A stretch of DNA of 64,000 nt, taken from positions 248,001 to 312,000 of the forward strand of contig JAJRPJ010000010.1 of assembly GCA_024280835.1 (NCBI GenBank), given 5' to 3'. Positions within the stretch are counted from its first letter, which is position 1. Each line of letters opens with the position of its first letter. This DNA is from Candidatus Zixiibacteriota bacterium. GTDB taxonomy: Bacteria > Zixibacteria > MSB-5A5 > GN15 > JACZUZ01. The position numbers and the translations under genes were made by a program. Below the pieces are notes generated by a model. It had not been told where the DNA came from and made no database searches. It saw only the letters and a list, made by a program, of their open reading frames with translations. Below are positions 17,046 to 26,265 of the stretch, piece after piece.

Positions 17046-18290
17046 CTACTTCTCATCATCGCCAGGTTTCTTGTACTTTGTGCGCAGAATTACACTGCGC
17101 TTGCTGATGATATACTGTGCAAGCTTTTCGCGAAGCGATTCGGGCAATTGCTCTTTATTGTAGGCCTTGTACAAATCATTGAGATTCAGATTGGCGTACA
17201 TTTCAAATAAATCGAAATCAGTTTCTTTGACTGCGGCTGTAATTGCCAATGTTGCATCGAGGTCTTCAGTCTTGGTGGGGAACTTCGGCGCTTCTTTGTC
17301 GGTGATACTGAGCGAGCCACGTTTACCAGTAAAGGCATTGACTTCCAATTTTCGCGCGAGCTCTGTAATCTCATCTTTGAGTGACTCTTTGGCGACTTTG
17401 GCGGTTTTTTCCTGGGCGGCCAGATCGAGATACCTCTCAGTCAAATCCTGTGCGCGCAATGCTTCTTCATCGGCGGTCAGTTCATCTTGGACCATCAACT
17501 CATGGCGCTTAGCGGGGCAGATTTCCACAAACTTACACCATTGGCAAATATTACTGACTTTGGTCGGGAAATCATTGTCACGAACCGCGCGTTTTATCTC
17601 CAGAATTCGCTGAACAGTTTGCTCGCGCAATTCATCAAGAACATCTGGTTCCAAACGCGCGCTGAACTCTTCGCCTTGACGCAAATATATCATCCGAATT
17701 TGGACATTTTCAAAACCGAGCCAGTTTTGCTGGGCGGCTAATTGATAGAGACCTGTTTGATAGAGCGCCATTTGCGGGTTACGCTTAAGGTCGTCCTTAC
17801 GTGGAATACCGCGTTGGTATTTGTAGTCGATAATGTCAATTGAGCCATCTTTTTGACGGGCGATACGGTCAATGATGCCAGTCATTTTGAAACCGCGGCC
17901 TTCGTCAATTGTGAAATCTACTCTTTGCTCAACAGCTATAGTCTTGCCGTCTTCGAAGGGCTGGTAAGTGTCATAATAGACGCCTAGAGCTGTGCGTCCA
18001 TGTTTGACAAAGTCATCGGCATGCATGATATCGCCAGTCACTTTTAACTGCTCAATAGGAGCGGTATCCCACTCGGCGTCATATAGCCCTAGGAACTCGT
18101 CTTTGGTGAGAACTTTATCGAGCATGCGCGCGCTATAGAGTTTCTCAAGCACACGGTGCATGAGACTACCGATAAATAGCTCAATGGTGACTTCTTTCTC
18201 GACAGGTACTTTGTCAATATAATTGAACTTATACTGTCGAGGACATCTTTCAAATTGATTCAGCTTGGAATAAGAATATCTATCTGCCAT
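17046..18290 (-). CDS. RecB-like PD-(D/E)XK nuclease with probable iron-sulfur cluster
   Basis: A 414-residue protein of the AddB/Cas4-like nuclease type. The opening YSYSKLNQFERCPRQYKFNY is the family N-terminal motif and supplies a first cysteine. The active site is visible as GIIDR (motif with Asp) and IDIIDYK (Asp then Lys). Three further cysteines (CQWCKFVEIC) near residue 247 can complete a 4Fe-4S cluster. The C-terminal 150 residues are helical. No helicase or cas gene is nearby, so it is probably a stand-alone DNA-repair or processing nuclease, but its role is not settled by context. Confidence 0.8.
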   Translation of the reverse strand: MADRYSYSKLNQFERCPRQYKFNYIDKVPVEKEVTIELFIGSLMHRVLEKLYSARMLDKVLTKDEFLGLYDAEWDTAPIEQLKVTGDIMHADDFVKHGRTALGVYYDTYQPFEDGKTIAVEQRVDFTIDEGRGFKMTGIIDRIARQKDGSIDIIDYKYQRGIPRKDDLKRNPQMALYQTGLYQLAAQQNWLGFENVQIRMIYLRQGEEFSARLEPDVLDELREQTVQRILEIKRAVRDNDFPTKVSNICQWCKFVEICPAKRHELMVQDELTADEEALRAQDLTERYLDLAAQEKTAKVAKESLKDEITELARKLEVNAFTGKRGSLSITDKEAPKFPTKTEDLDATLAITAAVKETDFDLFEMYANLNLNDLYKAYNKEQLPESLREKLAQYIISKRSVILRTKYKKPGDDEK

Positions 18291-18403
18291 GCCCCGAATA
18301 TGCGGCGCTCACGCCTAAGCCGCAAGCCAAGCGCCTCAGAATGTGATATGGATATGAAAAAATAAAGTGCAATACACTAATTGATAACGTTGCGAGAGGA
18401 AAC

Positions 18404-19672
18404 CTACCGAACTCTGACTCTACCTTTTTCAGTGTCATCAAAAGGATGGTCTTCGCAGTGATATGGGAAAAGTCCGATGGTTTCAAACGTAACTTTGTCA
18501 GCGTCATCTATTTTGAGGAATCTGGTTCCGAAAATTGGCTGGAAGTTAGTATTGACGAGGATAGAGTCGTCAGCGACTATTGTATGCACAATCCCTTGGT
18601 CACGGTTTATCCAAGTCACGCTCCATGACTGTTGGACTGTCACTAATTGTTTATCTAGGGCTGAGTTGATGAACTGAATCGTATCCGATGGGAAGATCGG
18701 CACATGCAACATGGTGATTTGAGATGTGTCTGAAATATTACCAAACAAATCAGTCGCTGAAACGCGAACAGCAAACATGCCTGTGTCAGCATATTGATGA
18801 GTGGCTGTGAACTGACGATCACCAGCGGCCAGCGCAGTTTTGGAAAAAACGCCATCTCCCCATTGGAAGGACATCGAAAACAAATCACCCTCAGGATCGG
18901 CTGTTGCGCTACGAAAAATAACTTCTTCGCTAACTATGGCTGTTTGCGGCCCCAAGGGAGTTGAGGGCTTCAGAGGGGAGCGATTGATTGAGCGGATTGT
19001 TCTACCGAGTGACGGTAAAGAAATTCGACCCGAATCGTCGATGGCTCTGACACGGATTACGAATGTTCCTGTGTCATAGTAAATATGATTGGCGCTGAAC
19101 AGAGCCGCGCTTGTGTCCCAGCCAGTCAATGTCGAGTCACCGTCACCCCAACTAAAAATCATAAACAATGAGTCACCATCGGGGAGAATTGCGGCACTAG
19201 TATAAGTGTAATTCTGATTTAGAAATGTAGTGTCCGAACCGTCAGGTAAGGTGGGCGGCAAGGGTCCTGGTTCAATTACATTTATCCGCAATCCAGACGA
19301 AGAATCCGAAAGTAAACCTGCATCATCAGTGGCAACGATAAATATCTGAAAGCTACCAAGCTTGGTGTAGATATGAGTAGCCTCAGCGCTCGTGGCCCCC
19401 TGAGCAAGAGTGACTGCAGTTGACTCCTGGCCGTCCCAGAAAAATGTGAGGGTAGCCAAGTTATTATCAGGATCACTGGCGTTTGCGCTATAGGTAGTTG
19501 GCTGGTTTATCAAAGCCAACAAAGGACCTGTAGGAATCGGTGGAGTTCTTGGCGCGAGATTATCTGGGCCAGATGAAGATGAACATGACCCAACTAATAG
19601 AATCACCAGCAATCCGCAGACAGCAGACCATATAGAATGTCGTCTCGAAGAATTTGCTGTTGGCTTTATCAT
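18404..19672 (-). CDS. PKD-repeat lipoprotein with C-terminal cupredoxin domain
   Basis: A 422-residue protein. The start at 19672 was chosen over an upstream in-frame ATG because it gives a proper lipoprotein signal ending LLVGSC. Three PKD domains follow (FFWDGQES, FSWGDGDST and FQWGDGVFS mark them), each about 90 residues. The last 100 residues form a blue-copper fold: VTWINRDQGIVHTI gives the first His, GLFPYHCEDHP gives Cys and the second His. Such a domain could carry electrons at the cell surface, which fits a genome stretch rich in cytochromes. It sits downstream of the M43 protease gene on the same strand. Confidence 0.75.
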   Translation of the reverse strand: MIKPTANSSRRHSIWSAVCGLLVILLVGSCSSSSGPDNLAPRTPPIPTGPLLALINQPTTYSANASDPDNNLATLTFFWDGQESTAVTLAQGATSAEATHIYTKLGSFQIFIVATDDAGLLSDSSSGLRINVIEPGPLPPTLPDGSDTTFLNQNYTYTSAAILPDGDSLFMIFSWGDGDSTLTGWDTSAALFSANHIYYDTGTFVIRVRAIDDSGRISLPSLGRTIRSINRSPLKPSTPLGPQTAIVSEEVIFRSATADPEGDLFSMSFQWGDGVFSKTALAAGDRQFTATHQYADTGMFAVRVSATDLFGNISDTSQITMLHVPIFPSDTIQFINSALDKQLVTVQQSWSVTWINRDQGIVHTIVADDSILVNTNFQPIFGTRFLKIDDADKVTFETIGLFPYHCEDHPFDDTEKGRVRVR

Positions 19673-19764
19673 GATTGGTCTAATCGGTATTGTTGGCGAA
19701 GTGCAACTAATCGCTAGCATCAAATATACTATTAGTACTACAATCGAATGTCAATGAGGGATAT

Positions 19765-19791
19765 GTTCATACCAGCGTCGCTGGTATGAAC
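19765..19791. repeat. Perfect 13-bp palindrome between two secreted-protein genes
   Basis: GTTCATACCAGCG and CGCTGGTATGAAC are exact inverted repeats with one base between. It lies between the stop of the M43 protease gene and the start of the PKD-cupredoxin gene. There is no T-run on either side. It may be a transcription-end hairpin, an operator or a protein-binding palindrome. Confidence 0.55.
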
Positions 19792-19867
19792 GCTTGAAGG
19801 TAGTGATTTGTTTCGAGAAAGCGCCGTCTCTTAGAAAACGCTATCAAAATCAAGATCAAAACCGAAG

Positions 19868-21835
19868 TCAGGGGCAAACTGGCGGTGGGCCACCTGCAAA
19901 AATCAAGGCTATCAGATGAGTTATATCTCCAACATTCACTTGCCCGTCACCGTCTGCGTCGCCCGCTGCATTGGGAACAGGCCCTGGACCGCCGTTAAAT
20001 ACCCGTGTGATAAGAAATGTAACATCGCTAACATTCACAGAACCCGAGCCATCAGCGTCACCACAAACATACTGCTCTCCGCTAACAGAGCCAGGAAGAG
20101 CAGCAGGCGAATAGACTCCAAAGTCTGTTGAATATGAGAGTTGATATATACCGTAGGCCTGTGTCGTTAGCGTTAAGCTGGCCCCAGTTGGGTCGCCTGT
20201 GTATGTGAAGTACAGGGATGCAATAACGCCTGAGTCAGGGGCTAGATATGGCTGACTGTTATCGGATGAAGACACCAAGTTTAGTGTGACACGATTATTG
20301 AATGGGTCAACACTGATCGCCTCGGCAATCTCGAAATAATCTGTCCGCAGGCCAGCGGTTGAAACTGAAACAAACTCCAAATCAAATGGTCCCGACCAAC
20401 TGAATGGAATCTCAAACTTCGATGTTGGCAAAGAGTTGAGAGCCCAAATATCAATACGCACTGTGTCATCGCCAAGGCCAATCGGCTCGGTATTAATTCC
20501 CAAAGTGTCCGCAACCACCACAACCGAATCCAGCATTCTAGAAACATAAGTTGAATCAGCAGTTGAGGCTGTGAGTGTAGCATGGTACACGCCAGTTTGT
20601 GAATAGATATGGGCGGGGGATTGCTCTGTCGAGAAATTCCCGTCTCCGAAGTCCCAGCTCCAATCAACAATTGCGACATCGGAAGTACCTATGAAATTAG
20701 CTACATGCGGTGTGTTGCCTACTGTTTCGTCAACATAGGTTTGGGCGTGCAAACAAATATCACCATAACCATCACTGTCAGCGTCGATTTGATCGGGATT
20801 GGAAATCTGGGGGCAATTATCAGCGACATCGAGAATACCATCATTGTCATAGTCGGAACTATCAAAAAGAAACATCTCAGTTCGCAAATTCACCAAAGCC
20901 CAGATTTGTTTGTCGATTTGCTCTTGAGTATAAAAATCCATGCAGGCTTTGTTCGAATAAGACATCAAGTTGTCAACTTGAGGATTGTAAGCGTCGCTTC
21001 CACAACCGAATGGTGGTGAGACTCCGCCGCCATAAACGCAAGTTCCCAGCACTTTTCCTGAAAGAGTTGGGTCGGCTGGGGTTGAGCACAGCAAGTCTCC
21101 TGTGGTCAGGCAGTTTAGCCCATCTGGGCATTCTACGCCAAAGGCGGTTTCATGTGTATGGTACAAAAACAAATAGTGCCCAACTTCATGAGCGATTGTC
21201 GAGCTGTTACCAGAAACTCCAGAACAGGCGTTGTCCATAATAATGCCCTGTACTCCTTGGCCAGGGAATGAGGAAATACCACAAAGACCAGTGTTAGTTG
21301 TGAACCAAACATTCAGTGTGTTTTCGACAGGGCCTTGCTGGCGTAGGATGGTGTACATTGAAGAGCTATTTGTATTGTTATAGAAATTATTACTATGAAT
21401 CTCATGTACGTAATATTTGTCTCCATCAAGTAAACGGAAGAAACGAATACCGACTTGCTCGTAGTGTCGGTTGAGATCAATCATTGTTTGGTTCAAGCGC
21501 TCCTCAGAGAGACCGCCGCTACCATCGCTTCTGCGAACTACATGAAAAGTAATTGGTACATTGTAGATTATGGGAGCCTGAGATCCGCGCTGATTCGATG
21601 TAACACTAAGATCATTGGGGAGAGTCTTCTGCAGTTTCATCACTTCAGGCGTAACAACTGTTCCGCAATCATCAGCAAACGCTGGAACCGTCAGAAAAGC
21701 TAACGCTACCATAATTAGAGCAATTGCAAACGAAGTTGCCAGTGAACTCTTGTATCGCTTCTGTTGGATTTGCCGTTCTAAGGGAATTGTAGTCTCTGTA
21801 TTAGTCCGCACGAGTCGTCTTGCTGGAGATGTCAT
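19868..21835 (-). CDS. Secreted M43 (pappalysin-like) metalloprotease with PKD, cohesin-like and dockerin modules
   Basis: A 655-residue exported protease. After a long basic start and signal segment (about residues 33-54), the catalytic domain carries the zinc motif HEVGHYLFLYH (His216, Glu217, His220, His226) and a Met-turn NLMSYSNKACMDFYT. Then come a short calcium-binding segment (DNDGILDVADNCP), a PKD domain (SWDFGDGNFS), a cohesin-like beta-sandwich and a complete two-repeat type I dockerin (GDADGSGSVNVSDV and GDADGDGQVNVGDI). The dockerin could dock onto cohesin-bearing proteins such as the one near 15.4 kb. The whole set is typical of Zixibacteria-type secreted proteins. Confidence 0.85.
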   Translation of the reverse strand: MTSPARRLVRTNTETTIPLERQIQQKRYKSSLATSFAIALIMVALAFLTVPAFADDCGTVVTPEVMKLQKTLPNDLSVTSNQRGSQAPIIYNVPITFHVVRRSDGSGGLSEERLNQTMIDLNRHYEQVGIRFFRLLDGDKYYVHEIHSNNFYNNTNSSSMYTILRQQGPVENTLNVWFTTNTGLCGISSFPGQGVQGIIMDNACSGVSGNSSTIAHEVGHYLFLYHTHETAFGVECPDGLNCLTTGDLLCSTPADPTLSGKVLGTCVYGGGVSPPFGCGSDAYNPQVDNLMSYSNKACMDFYTQEQIDKQIWALVNLRTEMFLFDSSDYDNDGILDVADNCPQISNPDQIDADSDGYGDICLHAQTYVDETVGNTPHVANFIGTSDVAIVDWSWDFGDGNFSTEQSPAHIYSQTGVYHATLTASTADSTYVSRMLDSVVVVADTLGINTEPIGLGDDTVRIDIWALNSLPTSKFEIPFSWSGPFDLEFVSVSTAGLRTDYFEIAEAISVDPFNNRVTLNLVSSSDNSQPYLAPDSGVIASLYFTYTGDPTGASLTLTTQAYGIYQLSYSTDFGVYSPAALPGSVSGEQYVCGDADGSGSVNVSDVTFLITRVFNGGPGPVPNAAGDADGDGQVNVGDITHLIALIFAGGPPPVCP

Positions 21836-22135
21836 ATTGTTTTTCTTAGTCCTATTACGTAAGTTCTTGATGCGTAAACTACTATTATTACCGCCACTAC
21901 CAATATATGCTCTTTGCGGCTAGTTCCAAGTTCTATTCATAGTCGAGGAGATTCTTTTGCAAAAAGACGGAACAATCAGTCGGATTCTTCCGAATTCTTC
22001 CCAGAAATGAGAACTATATCGCGAATGTTCCATTTTGTGAGAAAAAATACAGTCTTGACAATATGGACGAAAAAGGTTACGTTGCTAATGCGTTGTGGCC
22101 TAGCACGTTAATTATTCCGTGACATTCTTGTGACT

Positions 22136-22152
22136 TTGGCGCCGCACTTGCA
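22136..22152 (+). promoter_or_regulatory. Sigma54-like promoter upstream of the cytochrome cluster
   Basis: TTGGCGCCGCACTTGCA has GG and GC at -24/-12 spacing with TTGCA intact; the -24 box reads GGCGC rather than GGCAC. Transcription would begin near 22164, 65 bases before the first cytochrome gene. The rest of the 393-base gap from 21836 holds no gene; a TTGACA at 22055 has no good -10 partner. Confidence 0.4.
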
Positions 22153-22228
22153 TAATGTTTGTATGTGGAACAAAAAGAAGTGTCCACTGAAAACTACTTC
22201 ATGATGTTTTAGAAAGGATGAGTACAAG

Positions 22229-22930
22229 ATGAGAAAACTAACCCTAATCGCAGCCGTGGCAATCGCAGCAGGCACAATGTTGCTAACGGGTCCAACAGCT
22301 AGCGCAAATGGTTCAGGCGCTGGCATCTCTGGTTCACCACACGATTTTTCAACTGGTGTTGAAAATGCTTGGAATACCCGCGAAGAGCTTTGCCGCACAT
22401 GTCATGTTCCTCATGATCACCAACGCGACATTTATCAGCTTGGATTGTTGTGGAATCATTCCACATCAAGCGCCACTTATACAACCTACACGCTTGATGA
22501 TGGTACAGTAGTTGGACAGCCAGACGGCACATCTAAGCTTTGCTTGGCATGCCACGATGGTACAGTTGGTATTGATGATTGGGATGGCAAGAACACAGGC
22601 GCTGGAACAGTATTCATTAGTGATTACGACGCTGGTTTCCAAGTTCCTGGCAACATCACCAATGCAAATGATCTGAGTCGCACGCATCCATTGAGCGTTG
22701 TCTATGACTACGTTCCTGGCGTAACCGACGACATGAATGATCCGGCAACCACACCAATGGGAACCTCAGGTATGATTAATGAGATTCTTGACCTTGGTAA
22801 AGTTCAGTGCTCAAGCTGTCACGATGTTCATGACAATGAGTCAGTAGCAAATACACACCTCCTACGTGTGTCCCAAGAAGCTTCACAGGGACAGGCCTCT
22901 GGACTCTGCTTATCTTGCCATAACAAGTAA
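22229..22930 (+). CDS. Four-haem c-type cytochrome (doubled-CXXCH type)
   Basis: A 233-residue exported cytochrome with a clean signal peptide (ending TASAN). Haem sites are CRTCH, CLACH, CSSCH and CLSCH; the family trait of a CXXCH followed by a second His-rich segment is visible (CHVPHDHQRD, CHDVHDN). A ribosome site (AAGGATGAG) precedes the ATG. It shares close overall layout with the next gene, so the two arose by duplication. It probably moves electrons in the periplasm as part of the cluster that follows. Confidence 0.9.
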   Translation: MRKLTLIAAVAIAAGTMLLTGPTASANGSGAGISGSPHDFSTGVENAWNTREELCRTCHVPHDHQRDIYQLGLLWNHSTSSATYTTYTLDDGTVVGQPDGTSKLCLACHDGTVGIDDWDGKNTGAGTVFISDYDAGFQVPGNITNANDLSRTHPLSVVYDYVPGVTDDMNDPATTPMGTSGMINEILDLGKVQCSSCHDVHDNESVANTHLLRVSQEASQGQASGLCLSCHNK

Positions 22931-23003
22931 GCTTAACACAGAGATAGTATCTGACGCTAACAGAGGGGGCAGGGACGACACCCACTAGAAAGCGTCGAAA
23001 AAG

Positions 23004-23038
23004 AATCGGTCAGGCAATTACTGCCTGACCGATTTTCT
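23004..23038 (+). terminator. Intrinsic terminator after first cytochrome gene
   Basis: AATCGGTCAGGCA and TGCCTGACCGATT form a perfect 13-bp stem with a five-base loop, followed by TTCTTG. It separates the first cytochrome gene from the rest, so the first gene can be expressed on its own and more strongly. Confidence 0.85.
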
Positions 23039-23327
23039 TGTTGTGCTCGGAATCTATGGGCAAACCTGTCGCAAGATGAACCATTGTCCGTGGTTCTTAC
23101 TTGTCTCCACTAAAGATTGTGGCGCAAGATTGAACAAAATCCCCTGTACCAATCCCGCTAGAAAATGTTCGATAATATTTGAATTACGTGTACCGATTCT
23201 AACAATAAGCCAGAGACATTGTTTGATTGGTCTCTGGAGATACTCACCTACTGCTTATCGGCTTCAGTCGGGGCACAAGCAGTTGGGGCTACATGTAACT
23301 GTTACGAAATGTTCAGCGAGGCGAAAC

Positions 23328-24047
23328 ATGTCGAATTCTAATCACAACAGCGCTTCAAGAGCGCAATACCTATCGATTTTTCTTGGTTGTCTGATACTAT
23401 TGGTATTCACCACAGGGGCAATTTTTGCCGAAGGCGGGGGCATAGTCAACTCACCGCATGATTTTTCTAACCTTGGCCAGTCAGCAAACAGTCGGAATAC
23501 TACTGGTGAGCTTTGCGTCGCATGTCATGTGCCTCATGATTTTGGCCAAGATATTTACCAAAGCGGACTGCTTTGGAATCACGCTCCCTCCGAGGCCACA
23601 TACACAACATATGTCTCATCGGCTGGTCTTAGCGCCCAGCAGCCATCAGGCACATCAAAATTGTGCCTTGGATGTCATGACGGAACGATTGCTATAGACG
23701 ACTACGACGGCGCCTCTGGCGGCGGGTCTGCTTTTATCGGTGATTACAATTCAGCTTTTCAAGTCCCAGGTCGACTTACACAACATAACAATTCCGGCAG
23801 GACTCATCCCGTGGGGATTGAATATATTTATGATCCATTCGATGCCGATGGCCTACATAGTCCGTCATCGCCCTTGGGTTTTTCGGGTTCGATTAATGAT
23901 GTTCTCGACAATGGGAAAGTCGTTTGCTCAAGTTGCCATGATGTGCACAACAATGGGGCACAAAGAGGTTCACAACTATTACGAGCGCCAATGAAAGCAT
24001 CACAAGGCTCCGCCTCTGGGCTTTGCTTATCTTGCCACAAGAAATGA
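23328..24047 (+). CDS. Four-haem c-type cytochrome, paralog of the preceding gene
   Basis: A 239-residue protein. The start at 23328 is chosen because it gives a proper signal peptide (hydrophobic residues about 15-34, ending IFAEG) with a GAGG site upstream; the open frame before it is not coding in style. Haem sites are CVACH, CLGCH, CSSCH and CLSCH, and segments such as NSPHDFS, YTTY, GTSKLCLGCHDGT and GSASGLCLSCHKK match the previous cytochrome nearly position by position. It is a periplasmic electron carrier by inference. The 280 bases before it hold no gene I can support. Confidence 0.88.
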   Translation: MSNSNHNSASRAQYLSIFLGCLILLVFTTGAIFAEGGGIVNSPHDFSNLGQSANSRNTTGELCVACHVPHDFGQDIYQSGLLWNHAPSEATYTTYVSSAGLSAQQPSGTSKLCLGCHDGTIAIDDYDGASGGGSAFIGDYNSAFQVPGRLTQHNNSGRTHPVGIEYIYDPFDADGLHSPSSPLGFSGSINDVLDNGKVVCSSCHDVHNNGAQRGSQLLRAPMKASQGSASGLCLSCHKK

Positions 24048-24244
24048 TTCCATGCATTCTTTCGCATATGACGATTGCAAGCCTGATGGTGTCAATTAAA
24101 GTTGCAATTCTCTCTTTTGAGAAAAACGGAAATAGTGGACTAATAGCTTCTCTATTCATCGGAATATGCTATATTTGAATCGCCCAATAAGGGGCAGTGA
24201 AATTGTAGCATGTAGTTATAATTTATCAGGGATAGGTAAAGAAA

Positions 24245-25486
24245 ATGAAACACAACCAGAAGCTCGGCCATTTTGACAGAACTAGGCTGCTTGTGGCTCA
24301 AGCGCCAAGCGTTCCAGGCAATAGAATCAAATGTCTTGGGACGAAGTTAGTATTTAGTGCAATAATGCTATTGGTATTTACAGGGTGCGGCGGAAAAGCC
24401 TCACTGAGTAGTGTCACACGTTTCTACCCGCCACCACCACAAATGCCACGAGTTCAATTTTTGGTCCGCTACCAAAACAGTCAGGACCTTGGAATCAAAA
24501 GCGGCGGCTTTCGTGAATTTGTCACTGGCGAAAAAGAGCAAAATGATCAACTCATCAAACCCCATGCAGCAGTCTACCATCAAGGGAAACTCTACATCGC
24601 CGATTCACGGCGCTTTGAAGTTGTTGTCATGGATATTGTCAATAAGACAATGGAGCCACTAGGTAAAGAAGAAGGCATAGTCTTCGCCAAACCGATGTTT
24701 GTTGCAATCGCCGATGATGGTTTCAAATACATCGCTGACAATGGCCGTAAGCGCATTTTTGTCTTCAATGAAAAAGATGAATACCAAAGTGTCATCGGTG
24801 AAGACGGACAATTCTCGCCGACATGTGTCGCTGTGCATGGCGACAAGTTGTATGTTGCAGATATCACTGGCAAAGAAATTGAAATTCTGAATCGTAAGAC
24901 AGGTGAGTTAATTCGAACATTTTCTGGTCCAGAAGACGAAGCAGGCTTCGGCCCATTCCGCATGCCCGTGAACATCACAGTTTCTCCCAAAGGACATCTC
25001 TTTGTCTCGGACATGCTAGCTAATACTGTCTATGAGTTCGACGAAGATTTAAAGCTTGTTCGCAACTACGGACGCCCAGGTGACACATATGGGACATTTA
25101 CCCGCGCTAGAGGATTAGCAGTTGACTCAGCAGGGTTGCTCAGTGTCGCCGATGCAGCCTTTGAAAACGTGCAAATGTTTGAGCCAGAAGAGGGGAACCT
25201 TGTCTTGTTCTTTGGCGGCTCAGGCGGTGAGCCAGGGGACATGTATTTACCCTCTGGAGTGACAATTTCGTATTCTGATTTGGATGTGTTCAAGTCTTTT
25301 GTTGATCCACGTTTTGAATTGGAATATGTCATAGTTGTTGCTAATCAATACAGCCAAGACGGTGTCTCTATCTACGGGTTTGGCAAAGGTGACGAAAAGC
25401 ATTTTGAAGACTTTTCTTCGACTCCGATTGACGCGGACTCAACATCCTTCAAGACAGCGTCTGATTCTGAAGTTGGAAATGAATAA
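24245..25486 (+). CDS. NHL-repeat propeller lipoprotein
   Basis: A 413-residue protein with a long N-terminal region and a lipobox at VFTGC (residue about 48). The mature part has at least five NHL-type blades, recognisable by YIADSRRFEVVVMD, YIADNGRKRIFVF, YVADITGKEIEIL, FVSDMLANTVYEF and SVADAAFENVQMF. Such propellers act as binding platforms; NHL proteins are often encoded with multihaem cytochromes in metal-reducing bacteria. It lies 26 bases before the five-haem gene and is likely co-transcribed. Confidence 0.8.
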   Translation: MKHNQKLGHFDRTRLLVAQAPSVPGNRIKCLGTKLVFSAIMLLVFTGCGGKASLSSVTRFYPPPPQMPRVQFLVRYQNSQDLGIKSGGFREFVTGEKEQNDQLIKPHAAVYHQGKLYIADSRRFEVVVMDIVNKTMEPLGKEEGIVFAKPMFVAIADDGFKYIADNGRKRIFVFNEKDEYQSVIGEDGQFSPTCVAVHGDKLYVADITGKEIEILNRKTGELIRTFSGPEDEAGFGPFRMPVNITVSPKGHLFVSDMLANTVYEFDEDLKLVRNYGRPGDTYGTFTRARGLAVDSAGLLSVADAAFENVQMFEPEEGNLVLFFGGSGGEPGDMYLPSGVTISYSDLDVFKSFVDPRFELEYVIVVANQYSQDGVSIYGFGKGDEKHFEDFSSTPIDADSTSFKTASDSEVGNE

Positions 25487-25512
25487 AGATAGTTGTAGGA
25501 GCGACTGATACT

Positions 25513-26205
25513 ATGAAGCCCATTTCTGATAACCGCAATAATCAAGCGCTATTCCCTGCGAAGAGATTGGCGTTGATTATTGTCTTGAGTATGACACTCA
25601 GCGCATCCTTTAGCGCCTGTGGCGCTGGCGGCCGCAATGTCCTCACCTTTCTCTTTGATGGAGCGCCTGAAGAGGACACAACAGCAGATGGGGTTGGATC
25701 TGATACAATTACTGATCTTCGCGCGTTTCGCGCAGAGAAGCGTCAGGCTAGAATGGACTCTGTCACCGCGGCAAATCAAATGCAAATGCACCAGCCGTAC
25801 GCCGATAAAAAATGTTCGGCATGTCATACAATGCCTGATAGAGGTGAGTCAAGGCGTAATTTGTCGTTTAATTTCGGCTCTAATGGTGAGACAAGTTTCA
25901 TGAAAATGCCTGTTGAGACTTTGTGCATTACTTGCCATGAGGACAAATCAGCTATGTATGCCGAAGAGCAGGGAATGAGTATCCATTCACCTGTTGAAGA
26001 AGGCGAATGTCTGACATGTCATCAACCGCATCGCTCACGATTTGCCCATCTCCTCAATACAGAAACTGCGCGTGAGTTATGTCTGGGCTGTCACGATGAA
26101 TCTATCCCAGAAGGCGAAGATGATCATCCTGAGCTAGAAGAAGACGATGACTGTACCGAATGTCATAATCCACATATGTCCGAGGATGAATTCTTGATGA
26201 ATTAG
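25513..26205 (+). CDS. Five-haem c-type cytochrome lipoprotein
   Basis: A 230-residue protein with a signal sequence ending in a lipobox-like FSAC, so probably lipid-anchored at the outer membrane. Five haem sites are present: CSACH, CITCH, CLTCH, CLGCH and CTECH, spread over the last 130 residues, with the doubled-motif pattern (CHQPHRSRFAHLL, CHNPHMSEDE). The tail is very acidic. A protein of this kind directly before a barrel gene is what one expects for the periplasmic-side cytochrome of a porin-cytochrome complex. Confidence 0.88.
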   Translation: MKPISDNRNNQALFPAKRLALIIVLSMTLSASFSACGAGGRNVLTFLFDGAPEEDTTADGVGSDTITDLRAFRAEKRQARMDSVTAANQMQMHQPYADKKCSACHTMPDRGESRRNLSFNFGSNGETSFMKMPVETLCITCHEDKSAMYAEEQGMSIHSPVEEGECLTCHQPHRSRFAHLLNTETARELCLGCHDESIPEGEDDHPELEEDDDCTECHNPHMSEDEFLMN

Positions 26206-26265
26206 TGTGATTGGGCGCCGAATTTGTCACACCGCATGTGACAGAGTCGGAGTTGTGGGTGAGCG

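Noticed and set aside
22055-22083. TTGACA with a following TACGTT as a sigma70 promoter for the first cytochrome gene
   Set aside because: The -10 element matches only half of the consensus, while the sigma54-like site nearer the gene fits better.
23043-23327. Upstream extension of the second cytochrome gene
   Set aside because: The in-frame stretch has no signal-like or protein-like character; the ATG at 23328 gives a normal signal peptide.
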